Below the pieces are notes generated by a model that had not been told where the DNA came from, searched no databases, and worked only from the letters and a program-made list of their open reading frames with translations. The position numbers and the translations under genes were made by a program. DNA of 64,000 nt from CAVVJA01 sp963809815 (GTDB lineage Bacteria; Actinomycetota; Actinomycetes; Mycobacteriales; Jatrophihabitantaceae). The stretch covers positions 489,968 to 553,967 of the forward strand of contig CAWELM010000012.1 in NCBI GenBank assembly GCA_963809815.1, written 5' to 3'. Of the stretch, positions 22,860 through 31,240 are shown piece after piece (position 1 is the first letter of the stretch; the number at the start of each line of letters is the position of its first letter).

Positions 22860-24002
22860 TCAGCCTTGCAGGAGGGAATGCAGTTGCGCGGCGGCGACAT
22901 CCCACGTCCACGCCTGTTCCACCCATCGACGGCCGGCGCGGCCCAGCCGCTCCCGTTCCGCTGCATCGGCCAACAGGCCGACTATCTGGGCGGCCACAGC
23001 CGTCGGGTCGCGTCCGTTGACGACATACCCGGACTCGCCCTCCCGAACGGCTTCCGGAGCTCCACCCGACTCACCGGCGATTACCGCTCGAGCGACGGCC
23101 GAGGCTTCCAGATAGACGATGCCAAGCCCTTCGACGTCCAGGCCGAGTCGGCGGGTACGACACGGCATCGCGAAAAGGTCGCCGGCTGCGTAGTACTCGG
23201 CCAGCTGATCGCCGGGAACGCCGCCGGCGAAGATCACGTGATCGGCGACACCTTCGCGAGCCGCAAGCAGTTGAAGCCACCGTAAGAACCGGGCCCGATT
23301 GGGTCGCCCGACGAGAAGCAACGCGGCATCCGGAGCCTGCTGCCGAATCCGCGGAAGCGCCCGGATGAGAGCGTCCTGGCCCTTACGCGGGACGAGACGG
23401 GACACGCAGACGATGACGGCTCGATCGTCGAGCCCGTAACGGGTTCGGACGGCCTTGCCGTCCACCCCGGGGTGGAATTGCTGGGTGTCGACGCCCGGAG
23501 CCAGGCGGCGCAAGGTGGCGGCAGTCCCGAGCGCTCGGGTCAGGCGCCCGTGCGTGTACTCACCGAGGTAGGTCATGACGTCGCAGCCCGACCCGATGCG
23601 GCGCATCGCCTGGCGGCCGACCGGCAGCATGACCCAGCCGATCTCGTGGCCGTGGGTGCTCGCCACGATGCGTTCGGCGCCGGCGCGCCTTAAGTGCGGA
23701 GCCAGCAGGCCGAGGGGCGCGGCCGCTCCGAACCAGACGGCAGTGCAGCGATGTTTGACCAGCGCGGCAACGATGCGACGGCGAGCGCTCAGCGTCGGGA
23801 GGAGCAGGCCGGTCGGGTGTCTGATCACCGGGAACGGCTGGTCGGCATCGAACGCGGCCGCGCCTGGGTGATCAGACGCGTACACGACGACCGAACCCTC
23901 CGGTTGCCGAACCGCGACGGAGTGTATGAACGACTGGATTCCGCCTACTCGAGGCGGAAAGTCGTTCGTCACGATGAGCGTTCGGCGCACGGCTTCGAGC
24001 AT
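22860..24002 (-). CDS. pimB: PimB-type alpha-mannosyltransferase (GT4)
   Basis: 380-aa GT-B glycosyltransferase. N-terminal VTNDFPPRVGGIQSF with the GG acceptor loop, GHEIGW, donor region VSRLVPRKGQDAL, and the retaining GT4 motif EGLGIVYLEA (E-x7-E). The homologue Rv2188c adds the second mannose in phosphatidylinositol dimannoside synthesis from GDP-mannose on the cytoplasmic membrane. PIM synthesis is therefore inferred for the host. ATG at 24002 is preferred because the fold begins a few residues on. The M. tuberculosis neighbour fadD15 is absent here. Confidence 0.85.
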   Translation of the reverse strand: MLEAVRRTLIVTNDFPPRVGGIQSFIHSVAVRQPEGSVVVYASDHPGAAAFDADQPFPVIRHPTGLLLPTLSARRRIVAALVKHRCTAVWFGAAAPLGLLAPHLRRAGAERIVASTHGHEIGWVMLPVGRQAMRRIGSGCDVMTYLGEYTHGRLTRALGTAATLRRLAPGVDTQQFHPGVDGKAVRTRYGLDDRAVIVCVSRLVPRKGQDALIRALPRIRQQAPDAALLLVGRPNRARFLRWLQLLAAREGVADHVIFAGGVPGDQLAEYYAAGDLFAMPCRTRRLGLDVEGLGIVYLEASAVARAVIAGESGGAPEAVREGESGYVVNGRDPTAVAAQIVGLLADAAERERLGRAGRRWVEQAWTWDVAAAQLHSLLQG

Positions 24003-24066
24003 CGCAGCCCGGGTCCGGCAATGGCTCAACGGGGCGTGGCAAGGCGGGTGATCTTGGTCCAGACAA

Positions 24067-24106
24067 GATTCGGCCCCCGGCCGGGGGGGGTGCCGGGGGT
24101 CGAATC
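24067..24106 (-). terminator. Stem-loop terminator after the NlpC/P60 gene
   Basis: GATTCGGCCCCCGGC (24067-24081) pairs with GCCGGGGGTCGAATC (24092-24106) with one G-T pair and a ten-base G-rich loop. It lies 27 bp past the stop of the NlpC/P60 gene and before pimB. There is no T-run, as is usual for actinobacterial terminators. Confidence 0.65.
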
Positions 24107-24133
24107 TCCCGAGGGGGTCTAGGGAGGTGAGAC

Positions 24134-25225
24134 TTACGCGATGCGTCGCACGCCAACGATGTTCGGCATGTCGTAAGCGACGCTGACGTACTTCACCACG
24201 TCGCCTGGTTGGGGCGCCGAGATTGCCATCCCGTTGCCGGCGTAGATCTCCACGTGGCCGATATCCGGGTACAGGAAGATCAGGTCGCCGGGCAGCATCG
24301 CTCCGACATCGATCGGCACCGTTGATCCGTACTGCATCTGTGATGGCGCGTAGTGCGGGAGCGAGACGCCGGCCGCAGCCCAGGCCATCATCGTCAATCC
24401 GGAGCAGTCGAAGGCATCCGGGCCAGCCGCAGCGAACACGTATGGCTTGCCAAGTTGCGCTCGGGCGTAGGCGACCGCGATTTGCGCCTTGGCACTGCCG
24501 CCGCCGACAGCAGGCGGAGCGGCTGGCTGCGCAGGGGCCGTGAGTGCCTGGGGTGCCTGGGTTGTTTGGGTCGTAGCCAACTGGGCCGCGGTTGGCGCGT
24601 TACGGTCGCGGTACTGCTCCTGCTGCTGGGCGTTCAATGTCGCTAGCAAGTCGGTGTATTTCTTGGTTTGCGCCTCCACCTCGGCGCGCTGCTTGCTCAC
24701 GAGGTCGCGAACCGACTTCGCTTTGTGCAGTGCATCGGCGGCCGCTTCTTGAGCCTTGTCGGCATTGGCCCGAGCCGTGATCAACTCCGCGACGACGGCG
24801 CTGCGGTGTGCGTTGAGCAGGTTCAAGGCCTGGACTTTGTCGAGGTAATTGGCCTCGTTCGTGCTGGTCAGCAACGCGCCGGCGGTACTGAACTGGGCGC
24901 CCTCGTACTGGGACTTGAGGGTGTTCGTGAGCTGCGCCCGCGCCGTCTGATAGGTCGCGGCCGCTGTACGGAACGCGCTTTGCGCCTTGCCCGCGGCCTT
25001 CTGCCGGGCCGTGAGCGTGATCTGCGCCCCGTTGTACTTCTCGGCAAGGGACTCGCTCTGTTTGGACAGGTTGTCGAGTCGCTGAGTGACCGAAGCGATC
25101 GTGTCCGTTGCCGGATCTCCAGGCACCGCGGCCGCAATGGTCGGGATCAGAAACGCCGCAGATCCCGCGGCGACGATTCCAATGATGAGCGCACGGAGGC
25201 GCGCCGCATTACGAGTTGACGCCAC
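24134..25225 (-). CDS. Secreted NlpC/P60 peptidoglycan endopeptidase
   Basis: 363-aa cell-wall hydrolase, counterpart of Rv2190c. A signal peptide covers residues about 1-34 (RALIIGIVAAGSAAFLIPTIAAA). A long coiled coil follows (about 45-210), then an Ala/Pro/Gln linker and the NlpC/P60 domain. Catalytic Cys lies in DAFDCSGLTMMAW, His in YPDIGHVEIYAG, with a third polar residue after it. It should cleave D-Glu-mDAP stem-peptide bonds outside the membrane. GTG at 25225 is set by AAGGAG eleven bases upstream. Expression is probably controlled by the c-di-AMP riboswitch in its leader. Confidence 0.92.
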   Translation of the reverse strand: MASTRNAARLRALIIGIVAAGSAAFLIPTIAAAVPGDPATDTIASVTQRLDNLSKQSESLAEKYNGAQITLTARQKAAGKAQSAFRTAAATYQTARAQLTNTLKSQYEGAQFSTAGALLTSTNEANYLDKVQALNLLNAHRSAVVAELITARANADKAQEAAADALHKAKSVRDLVSKQRAEVEAQTKKYTDLLATLNAQQQEQYRDRNAPTAAQLATTQTTQAPQALTAPAQPAAPPAVGGGSAKAQIAVAYARAQLGKPYVFAAAGPDAFDCSGLTMMAWAAAGVSLPHYAPSQMQYGSTVPIDVGAMLPGDLIFLYPDIGHVEIYAGNGMAISAPQPGDVVKYVSVAYDMPNIVGVRRIA

Positions 25226-25249
25226 GATTGGCGGAACTCCTTCTTCCTC

Positions 25250-25423
25250 GGTCGCCTACCGGGTTAGCTGACGGGTTCGGGCCGGAAGTAGCCCTACAAC
25301 GCGGTAGACCGAAAGATCCGGTCTACCGCGCCGATTCACCCCATGGACCGTTTGGGTCCCCGGCTCGCTGGCCCCTCCGCTCCGACGGAACGTCGTGGCC
25401 AACTCTGCGATTCGGCGGTAACC
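25250..25423 (-). promoter_or_regulatory. c-di-AMP (ydaO-yuaA) riboswitch
   Basis: The minus-strand leader of the NlpC/P60 gene contains conserved blocks of the ydaO motif in order: GGTTACCGCC (P1 5' strand, 25414-25423), GGGGACCC (25354-25361), GGGGTGAATC (25333-25342), a variable hairpin CGCGGTAGACCG with 12 pairs (25300-25330), CCGTCAGCTAACC (25262-25274) and GGCGACC closing P1 (25250-25256). In other bacteria high c-di-AMP turns such genes off. This class is commonly found before cell-wall hydrolase genes in actinobacteria. A short hairpin (25432-25450) precedes it. Confidence 0.9.
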
Positions 25424-25534
25424 AACCCAGTGGTATCCCCCGTGGATACCGGCTAGCTGAGAAGGTCTCGAGAAGGTTACGGGATGGTTGAGGAAACAGG
25501 CAACGCCGCGCCGGATGTATGTGGAGAATTCTCG

Positions 25535-25768
25535 TTAGGCGGTGTCGCGGTGGCGATCTGGCCCCTGGTGTTCCGGCGGTGTCCGCGGACGGACGAGCCG
25601 TAGTGGTGGCAGCAAACCCGATGCCGCGAGCACTGACACCGCATTTCGTTCCGATTCGTCAAAATCGATGGCATTAGTCGCCATGTGTGGGGTCTGCAGC
25701 AAAACGGAAACCACACAATCCGGGCACGCTATGCCGCGTACCGAGCACGTCTCGCAATCGATGAGCAC
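25535..25768 (-). CDS. Small Cys-rich conserved actinobacterial protein
   Basis: 77-aa protein with four Cys in two close pairs at the N terminus (DCETCSVRGIACPDCVV: C-x2-C-x6-C-x2-C), which suggests a zinc site. A helix follows (DFDESERNAVSVLAASGLLPPLRL) and then a short basic tail. GTG at 25768 is supported by GAGGAGG six bases before it. Genes of this kind are, to my knowledge, common next to NlpC/P60 genes in actinobacteria, but their function is not known. It lies upstream of the riboswitch on the same strand; between them (25424-25534) I see only the short hairpin and a probable promoter. Confidence 0.75.
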   Translation of the reverse strand: MLIDCETCSVRGIACPDCVVSVLLQTPHMATNAIDFDESERNAVSVLAASGLLPPLRLVRPRTPPEHQGPDRHRDTA

Positions 25769-25868
25769 CGCATCCTCCTCGCGTTGACCCTCGAACTGCA
25801 GCAGGCAGCGTCTGGCTCAGATTAGGAGAACGGTCTGACAGTTCTCGCGCGTTCCGGGTGAGCTGTCG

Positions 25869-27200
25869 TCAACTCTGGCCGAGACGGCGCAGCAAAACCG
25901 ATGACGGGACGACCCACGCACCCGACCGCTGGACGTCGCGCTGTACCTGCTGATCCGAGGTCACTACGACGATGGGCCGGCCCTGTGGTTCGGCCGAAAC
26001 CAACCTCCGGATCAGATCGTCCGCCGTCTCGCTGGCGGCACTGAACAGCACTCGAACGCCCCGAGGCGCTGCCTTCGCCACGGGCGGGCGCTCGCCACCA
26101 TCGAACGCGAGGGTGATCTCCACCCGGGCCTGACCGCCGAGTCCGGCTAACCCAGCGATCAACCGGGACCGCTGGTCGGCGAGGGGCAGGTCCGGATACC
26201 CGGCCTTGGTCACGTTGTAGCCATCCACGATCAGATGCGGATTGGGCAGCGCCAACAGCCGGTCGAGCGCCGCCGGATCGTCGGTGTAGCGACGGTCGGG
26301 CAAAGTTCCCGCGGTGCTGGCGACGCCTTCCGCCGGGCGCCGGGTGGGCGGCGGCAACGACAGCTCGCGACGGATCCCAGACGCCGCTTCCGTCAGCGTG
26401 TCGACTAGGAGCCATAGCCGGGCCTCGTCGATATCACGTTCGACCCGCGCGTTGTGGCGGGCGGCCTCGACTATCCGCTCCAGCTCGGCGATGCGCCCAC
26501 GGGCACGACGGAGCTCGGCATCGCGCGTGGCGATCTCGGTCTCACCGCGCCGGTCGGTCTCCTCCCCCGCGCGCTCCGACTCGGCGATGCTCTGCTGGGC
26601 TGCTTGCAACTGCGCGGACAAACCTCGAATCCTCGCCCGTAGCTCGCTGATCTCTGCCGCCGACGACTCCCGAGCGGCGGCCACGGCCGCCCGCTCGTGG
26701 TCCGCGGCGTTGCGTGCCTGCCGCGTGAGAGTCGCAACCTGATCCCGCAATGCCGCTATCTCGCCTCGCAGCGCGTTGTCCGCCGCGGCGAGGTGCTCGG
26801 CTGACCACTGCGCACTCGCTTCGGCCACCACGGCCTGCCATCCGGCCGGACGAATCAGGTAGGCCACCACGGCGGTGTCGAGAGGGTCGGAGGCCGCGGT
26901 CGATGCGCCGGACCGCAGCGCGTCAACGAGCTGCGTCGATGCCTCCTCGACAACATCGGCCACCCGGCTCCGGAACCCGTCATCCGCGTCCAGCGCCGCC
27001 GCGAGCGCCGTTGCCCCAAGTCGGGCTCGCTTCCCGGGCGTGAATCTGGCTATGCCGCGCAGCGGTTGCGGCACGTCGTCAGGAGGCATCCGGCCTAACA
27101 CCTCGGAGGCCACGTTGATCAACCGCTGCCGTACCGGTTCGATGAGCAACGGCTGCGCCGGAGTCTCCGGCGCAGCGGCGTCCTGCTCGGTCTTGGCCAT
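25869..27200 (-). CDS. NYN (YacP-like) RNA-binding/ribonuclease domain protein
   Basis: 443-aa protein. The N-terminal 120 residues are helical, a long coiled coil rich in Ala, Arg and Glu covers about residues 130-260, and a C-terminal NYN domain runs from about 315. The PIN-like acidic positions are visible: LIVDGYNVTKAGYP, TLAFDGGE and VVTSDQQVQRD. YacP/Rae1-type relatives are ribosome- or mRNA-associated nucleases. ATG at 27200 is chosen since TACCGT lies seven bases upstream (leaderless) and the start 13 codons earlier lacks support. It is divergent from the DnaQ/GIY-YIG gene, 71 bp apart. Confidence 0.85.
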   Translation of the reverse strand: MAKTEQDAAAPETPAQPLLIEPVRQRLINVASEVLGRMPPDDVPQPLRGIARFTPGKRARLGATALAAALDADDGFRSRVADVVEEASTQLVDALRSGASTAASDPLDTAVVAYLIRPAGWQAVVAEASAQWSAEHLAAADNALRGEIAALRDQVATLTRQARNAADHERAAVAAARESSAAEISELRARIRGLSAQLQAAQQSIAESERAGEETDRRGETEIATRDAELRRARGRIAELERIVEAARHNARVERDIDEARLWLLVDTLTEAASGIRRELSLPPPTRRPAEGVASTAGTLPDRRYTDDPAALDRLLALPNPHLIVDGYNVTKAGYPDLPLADQRSRLIAGLAGLGGQARVEITLAFDGGERPPVAKAAPRGVRVLFSAASETADDLIRRLVSAEPQGRPIVVVTSDQQVQRDVQRSGAWVVPSSVLLRRLGQS

Positions 27201-27271
27201 CAGCTCAACGGTAATCGGCTGGTCCGCGCGCCTCGCCAATTTCGTCAGACCTCACGCCTAACGTCCCGGAC

Positions 27272-29074
27272 GTGACCGGCTCGACCATGACCTCCGCTCC
27301 AGCGGGTCGTCGGTTTGAGCAGATGAGCTTGGACGAGCTCGACGAGCCGCTACGCGACACGACGTTCACGGTCGTCGACCTGGAGACGACTGGCGGCCGG
27401 GCGGGCAACGACGGGATCACCGAGATCGGCGCCGTCAAGGTTCGCGGCGGAGAGGTGATCGGCGAGTTTCAGACGTTGGTCGACCCGGGCGTCGGGATCG
27501 CTCCGTTCGTGAGCGTGCTCACCGGTATCACCGACGCGATGGTCTGCGGCGCTCCCGCGGTTGCGGTAGTACTCCCGTCTTTCCTCGAGTTCGCCGCAGG
27601 CAGTGTGCTTGTCGCGCACAATGCCCCGTTCGACGTGGGGTTTCTTCGGATGGCCTGCCAGGAACGTGGCCTGCGCTGGCCCGGTTTCGCGGTGGTCGAC
27701 ACGGCGATCCTCGCCCGTCGGGTCCTGACTCGCGACGAGGTTCCGGATTGCCGGCTGGCAACGCTGGCCACGTTCTTCCGCGCCACGACCCAGCCGGTAC
27801 ATCGGGCGCTGGCCGACGCACGCGCCACCGTCGACGTCCTGCACGCGCTGCTGGGCCGGCTGGGCAACCTGGGCGTCCAGTCTTTGCCTGAGCTGCGCGC
27901 GTTCACGGCGCAGGTGAGCGACGCGCAGCGCCGCAAACGGCACCTGGCCGACGACTTGCCGACCGGTCCCGGGGTCTACGTGTTCCGAGATGCGCAGGGC
28001 ACGCCTCTCTATGTCGGGACCAGCCGCAACCTGCGGGCCCGCGTTCGCCAGTACTTCGTGGCCAGCGAGACTCGCAGCCGGATGGGCGAGATGGTCGGAC
28101 TCGCCGAGCGTGTCGACCCGATCGAGTGCGCCCACCCGCTGGAAGCCCAGGTGCGGGAATTGCGGCTCATCGCCGCGTACAAGCCGCGCTACAACCGCCG
28201 GTCGAAGTTTCCCGAGCGGGCGGTCTGGCTGAAGCTCACCAACGAGCCGTTTCCCCGGCTGTCCGTGGTGCACGCGATTCGGCTCGACGGCGCGGCCTAT
28301 CTGGGTCCACTGCGCTCCGTCCGCCAAGCGGAGGCAGTACGCGACGCGATTCACGACGCCGTACCACTGCGCCAATGCACTGATCGGTTGTCCGTGCGCC
28401 GCGCGGTGCGGGCCGCCTGTGTCCTGGCCGGAATTGGGCGGTGCTCCGCGCCCTGCCAGGGCGGTCAATCGCCGGAGGCCTACGCCGCCCTGGCCGAGCT
28501 CGTTCGGGCCGCCTGGTCCGGCGATGTCCGGCCGCTGGTCGACCCGCTGCGTGCCCGGTTGGTTCGCCTGGCCGCGGCCGAACGCTTCGAGCATGCCGCG
28601 GTCGTCAGGGACCGGATCGCCGCTGTCGTCCGGGCCTGCGCGCGCATGCAGCGAATCGCATCGCTCACGGTCATCGAGGAACTCGTCGCCGCTCATCCCG
28701 ATGGTTGTGGGGGTTGGGAGGTGGCTGTCATCAAGTACGGAAGGCTGGCGGCTGCGGGCGTGGCGGAACGGGGCGTGCCGCCCTGGACGGTTATCGACGC
28801 GTTGCTCGCGACGGCGGACGCGGTGCTGCCCGACACCTTGCGACCTGGCCCGTTGCCATCCGCCCTCGCCGAGGAGACCGAGTGCGTGCTGAGGTGGCTC
28901 GAGCAGGCGGGGACTCGCCTCGTGTTGACCTCTCGCCCGTGGACCTGTCCGGCTTTCGGAGCCGGCGGGTTCCGCTCATACCTGGAAACGGACGCCGTCC
29001 GCCGGGCCGCGGACCCCTTCGCAGATCGTCGTCGGTTGCGAATCGAGGCCCGGCCCGCCCGCGCCTCCGCCTGA
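27272..29074 (+). CDS. DEDD exonuclease fused to a GIY-YIG (UvrC N-like) nuclease
   Basis: 600-aa nuclease, counterpart of Rv2191. Residues about 30-200 form a DnaQ-like 3'-5' exonuclease: VVDLETTGG, HNAPFDVGFL and HRALADARATVD (DEDDh). Residues about 220-300 form a GIY-YIG domain (GPGVYVFRDAQGTPLYVG, followed by ARVRQYF). The remainder resembles the UvrC Cys-containing middle region but lacks the UvrC C-terminal RNase H half. It probably acts in DNA repair, in a role separate from UvrABC (related to Cho). GTG at 27272 is preceded by TAACGT at seven bases, so the transcript is probably leaderless. Confidence 0.92.
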   Translation: MTGSTMTSAPAGRRFEQMSLDELDEPLRDTTFTVVDLETTGGRAGNDGITEIGAVKVRGGEVIGEFQTLVDPGVGIAPFVSVLTGITDAMVCGAPAVAVVLPSFLEFAAGSVLVAHNAPFDVGFLRMACQERGLRWPGFAVVDTAILARRVLTRDEVPDCRLATLATFFRATTQPVHRALADARATVDVLHALLGRLGNLGVQSLPELRAFTAQVSDAQRRKRHLADDLPTGPGVYVFRDAQGTPLYVGTSRNLRARVRQYFVASETRSRMGEMVGLAERVDPIECAHPLEAQVRELRLIAAYKPRYNRRSKFPERAVWLKLTNEPFPRLSVVHAIRLDGAAYLGPLRSVRQAEAVRDAIHDAVPLRQCTDRLSVRRAVRAACVLAGIGRCSAPCQGGQSPEAYAALAELVRAAWSGDVRPLVDPLRARLVRLAAAERFEHAAVVRDRIAAVVRACARMQRIASLTVIEELVAAHPDGCGGWEVAVIKYGRLAAAGVAERGVPPWTVIDALLATADAVLPDTLRPGPLPSALAEETECVLRWLEQAGTRLVLTSRPWTCPAFGAGGFRSYLETDAVRRAADPFADRRRLRIEARPARASA

Positions 29075-29141
29075 GCGGACCTGGCGGAACCCGAGGATCC
29101 GGGTCCGGGAGGTCCTGGGCCGTGAACACTACGATCGGGCG

Positions 29142-29420
29142 ATGATCACCACGATCGTCATGATCTCCGTCGAGCCCGACCGGATCCCGGACATCGCCGC
29201 GGAGATCGCCGATCTCGACGGGGTGAGCGAGGTGTATTCGGTGGCCGGCGATGTCGATCTGATCGCGATCGTCCGGGTGCCAGACTTCGACCGGATCGCC
29301 GAGGTCGTGGCCGGCCGGCTGTCCAAAGTCCCCGGCGTGCGGCACACCACCACCCATGTCGCTTTCCGGGCCTACTCGCGTCACGATCTGGACGCCGCGT
29401 TCTCCATCGGCGCCGACTGA
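29142..29420 (+). CDS. Stand-alone Lrp/AsnC ligand-binding (RAM) domain protein
   Basis: 92-aa protein made only of the alpha-beta RAM fold (ITTIVMISVEPDRIPDIA, EVYSVAGDVDLIAIVRV, VRHTTTHVAFRAY). It has no DNA-binding domain, so it is not a classic Lrp repressor. Such proteins bind amino acids or modulate full-length Lrp proteins or enzymes as oligomers. The neighbouring convergent trpD hints at an amino-acid link. ATG at 29142 lies six bases after TACGAT, a leaderless arrangement. Confidence 0.85.
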   Translation: MITTIVMISVEPDRIPDIAAEIADLDGVSEVYSVAGDVDLIAIVRVPDFDRIAEVVAGRLSKVPGVRHTTTHVAFRAYSRHDLDAAFSIGAD

Positions 29421-29534
29421 TCCAGCTATCGGCAGCGGCCGCGGACCGCGACGTCTTGACCCAGCCCCTGTCCCGCCATCGAGGTTCCTTGCCTGGATGC
29501 GCAGATCCAGGCGGATCCATCGCCAGGCGGAAGA

Positions 29535-29563
29535 CGAGGCGAATGGCAGGGCCATTCGCCTCG
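29535..29563. terminator. Bidirectional stem-loop terminator
   Basis: Perfect 13-bp stem CGAGGCGAATGGC with loop AGG and its exact complement. It lies between the Lrp-type gene (plus) and trpD (minus), whose stops face each other, so it could terminate both transcripts. Confidence 0.75.
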
Positions 29564-29608
29564 ACCCCGGGTCCCGGGGAAATCCCGCCAGCGATCAGGA
29601 CAGAACTA

Positions 29609-30703
29609 CTAGCCGGCGCGCAGCTGCTGACTGAGCTCGATCCACCGATCGAGAGCCTGACCGGCCGCGCCCGAGTCGATCGCCTCCCGGGCCGCGACGA
29701 GCCCACCGGCCAACGCGTCGACCAGTCCGTCGGCAGCAGTCCCGGCGTCGGGCGCGGGAGCGCCACGCCACGGAAAGGCGTCGTATGCGGCGATACCCGC
29801 TGCCGCGTTGAGCAGCACCGCGTCCCGGATCGGGCCGGGCTTCCCAGCGAGCAGGTCACGGACCACTCCGGCGTTGAAGACGCGATCACCGCCGCGCAGT
29901 GCGCCGGGATCGGAAAGCGCTAAGCCCAGATCGTTCGGATGAACCGGCCGGGCCACGACGCCCCCGCCGGCGACCACCCACACCGACGACGTGGTCGTGG
30001 TGGTCAACTCGTCGAGACCGTCGTCACCGCGGAAGACAAGAGCGGTGTCTCCCCGAGCGGCCAATACCTCCGCCATGACGGTCGCCATGCGGGCGTCCGC
30101 GCACCCGATGGCCGACGCCGGCGGACGAGCCGGATTGGTTAGCGGGCCCACGAAATTGAACACGGTCGGGACGCCCAGTTCGCGGCGAGGCGCTCCGGCG
30201 TGACGCAGCCCGGCGTGAAACACGGGAGCGAAGCAGAATCCGATGCCGGCGCCTGCGACGGTGGCCGCGACGCCGGCTCCGTCCAGGTCGATCGCGACGC
30301 CGAGCTCTTCGAGTACGTCGGCGGCCCCACAGGCGGACGAGGCGGCGCGGTTGCCATGCTTGACGACCGTGCGCCGTGACCCGGCCACCACAATGGCCGC
30401 CATCGTCGAGATGTTGGCGGTATGGGCCTGATCGCCCCCAGTGCCCACTAGATCCACGGCCCGACCGGCGACCGCAACGGGCGCCGCGCGCGCGAGCATC
30501 GTCGCCACCAGTCCTTCGAGCTCGGCCGACGTCTCGCCTTTTGCACGCAGCAGGACGGCGAACCCGGCCAGCTGGGCCGGAGTGGCCTGACCAGCCATGA
30601 TCTCGTCCATTGCCCACGCCGTCGCGGCTGCGTCTAGGGATTCCCGGCGCATCAAGGCCGAGAGCAGGGCAGGCCAGCTAGGTATGGCCGGGTTGTCGCT
30701 CAA
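29609..30703 (-). CDS. trpD: Anthranilate phosphoribosyltransferase TrpD
   Basis: Transfers phosphoribosyl from PRPP to anthranilate in tryptophan synthesis, 364 aa. The PRPP-binding motif VDLVGTGGDQAHTANIST (GTGGD), VVKHGNRAASSACGAADVLE and NFVGPLTNPA are intact. The start is TTG at 30703, which overlaps the stop of the receiver-like gene (TTGA); no ATG or GTG lies at the family N terminus. The other trp genes are not in the window. Position matches Rv2192c. Confidence 0.93.
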   Translation of the reverse strand: MSDNPAIPSWPALLSALMRRESLDAAATAWAMDEIMAGQATPAQLAGFAVLLRAKGETSAELEGLVATMLARAAPVAVAGRAVDLVGTGGDQAHTANISTMAAIVVAGSRRTVVKHGNRAASSACGAADVLEELGVAIDLDGAGVAATVAGAGIGFCFAPVFHAGLRHAGAPRRELGVPTVFNFVGPLTNPARPPASAIGCADARMATVMAEVLAARGDTALVFRGDDGLDELTTTTTSSVWVVAGGGVVARPVHPNDLGLALSDPGALRGGDRVFNAGVVRDLLAGKPGPIRDAVLLNAAAGIAAYDAFPWRGAPAPDAGTAADGLVDALAGGLVAAREAIDSGAAGQALDRWIELSQQLRAG

Positions 30704-31122
30704 CGCACGACAGGGATGCCTTGGAGGTGGCGCCGCAACTGGTCGGCTACCACCTGCGCGGCCGTCACCGGGTCCAACGGCTGGCTTATCACCGCGTCGG
30801 CGAGTGACCAGCTCGCGAGCCAGCCGTCTTGGGGGCGAGCTATGAGAACGATGATCGGCGGGCAGTCGTCGATCTCGTACTTGAACTGCCGGGCGAGTCC
30901 CATTCCGCCAGTCGGCTGAGCCTCACCGTCGAGTATCGCGAGATCAAGGCCGCCGAGGTCCATCTGCTCGACGAGCTCAGCGTTGGTCGCGCATTCCAGC
31001 CAGTCGATGCGGGGGGAATCCGGAGCTGGACGGCGGCCGACCGCGGTACGCACCTGCGCCCGAACCTGGGCCGAATTGCTGTAAAGCAGCACGATGACGG
31101 TGTCCGTCGCGGGCGCGCTCAT
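30700..31122 (-). CDS. Degenerate response-regulator receiver-like protein
   Basis: 140-aa protein with a CheY-like pattern: hydrophobic strand VIVLLYSN, then GLDLAILDGEAQPTGGMGLA (candidate phospho-acceptor Asp) and PPIIVLIARPQD. The conserved Lys of strand 5 is replaced (VISQPLDP), and the acidic pair at the N terminus is not obvious, so it may not be phosphorylated normally. No output domain is present. ATG at 31122 lies seven bases after TACGAT (leaderless). The stop overlaps the TTG start of trpD, so it controls how trpD is translated. Widely seen beside trpD in actinobacteria as far as I recall; function unknown. Confidence 0.7.
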   Translation of the reverse strand: MSAPATDTVIVLLYSNSAQVRAQVRTAVGRRPAPDSPRIDWLECATNAELVEQMDLGGLDLAILDGEAQPTGGMGLARQFKYEIDDCPPIIVLIARPQDGWLASWSLADAVISQPLDPVTAAQVVADQLRRHLQGIPVVR

Positions 31123-31240
31123 GCGGCGCATCGTATCGGCGTGTTGACCCGCGCCCGCGCGCGGTTCCGACGTCGTCGCAACCGGTGCGCGACACGAGCG
31201 ACCCCGCTGCGCCGGACCCTCTCGGGCGGGACATAATGCC

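Noticed and set aside
29563..29590. Possible third copy of the hairpin repeat (GGTCCCGGGGAAATCCCGCCAGCGATC)
   Set aside because: Only a loose resemblance; the stem is not complementary and the conserved flanks are missing.
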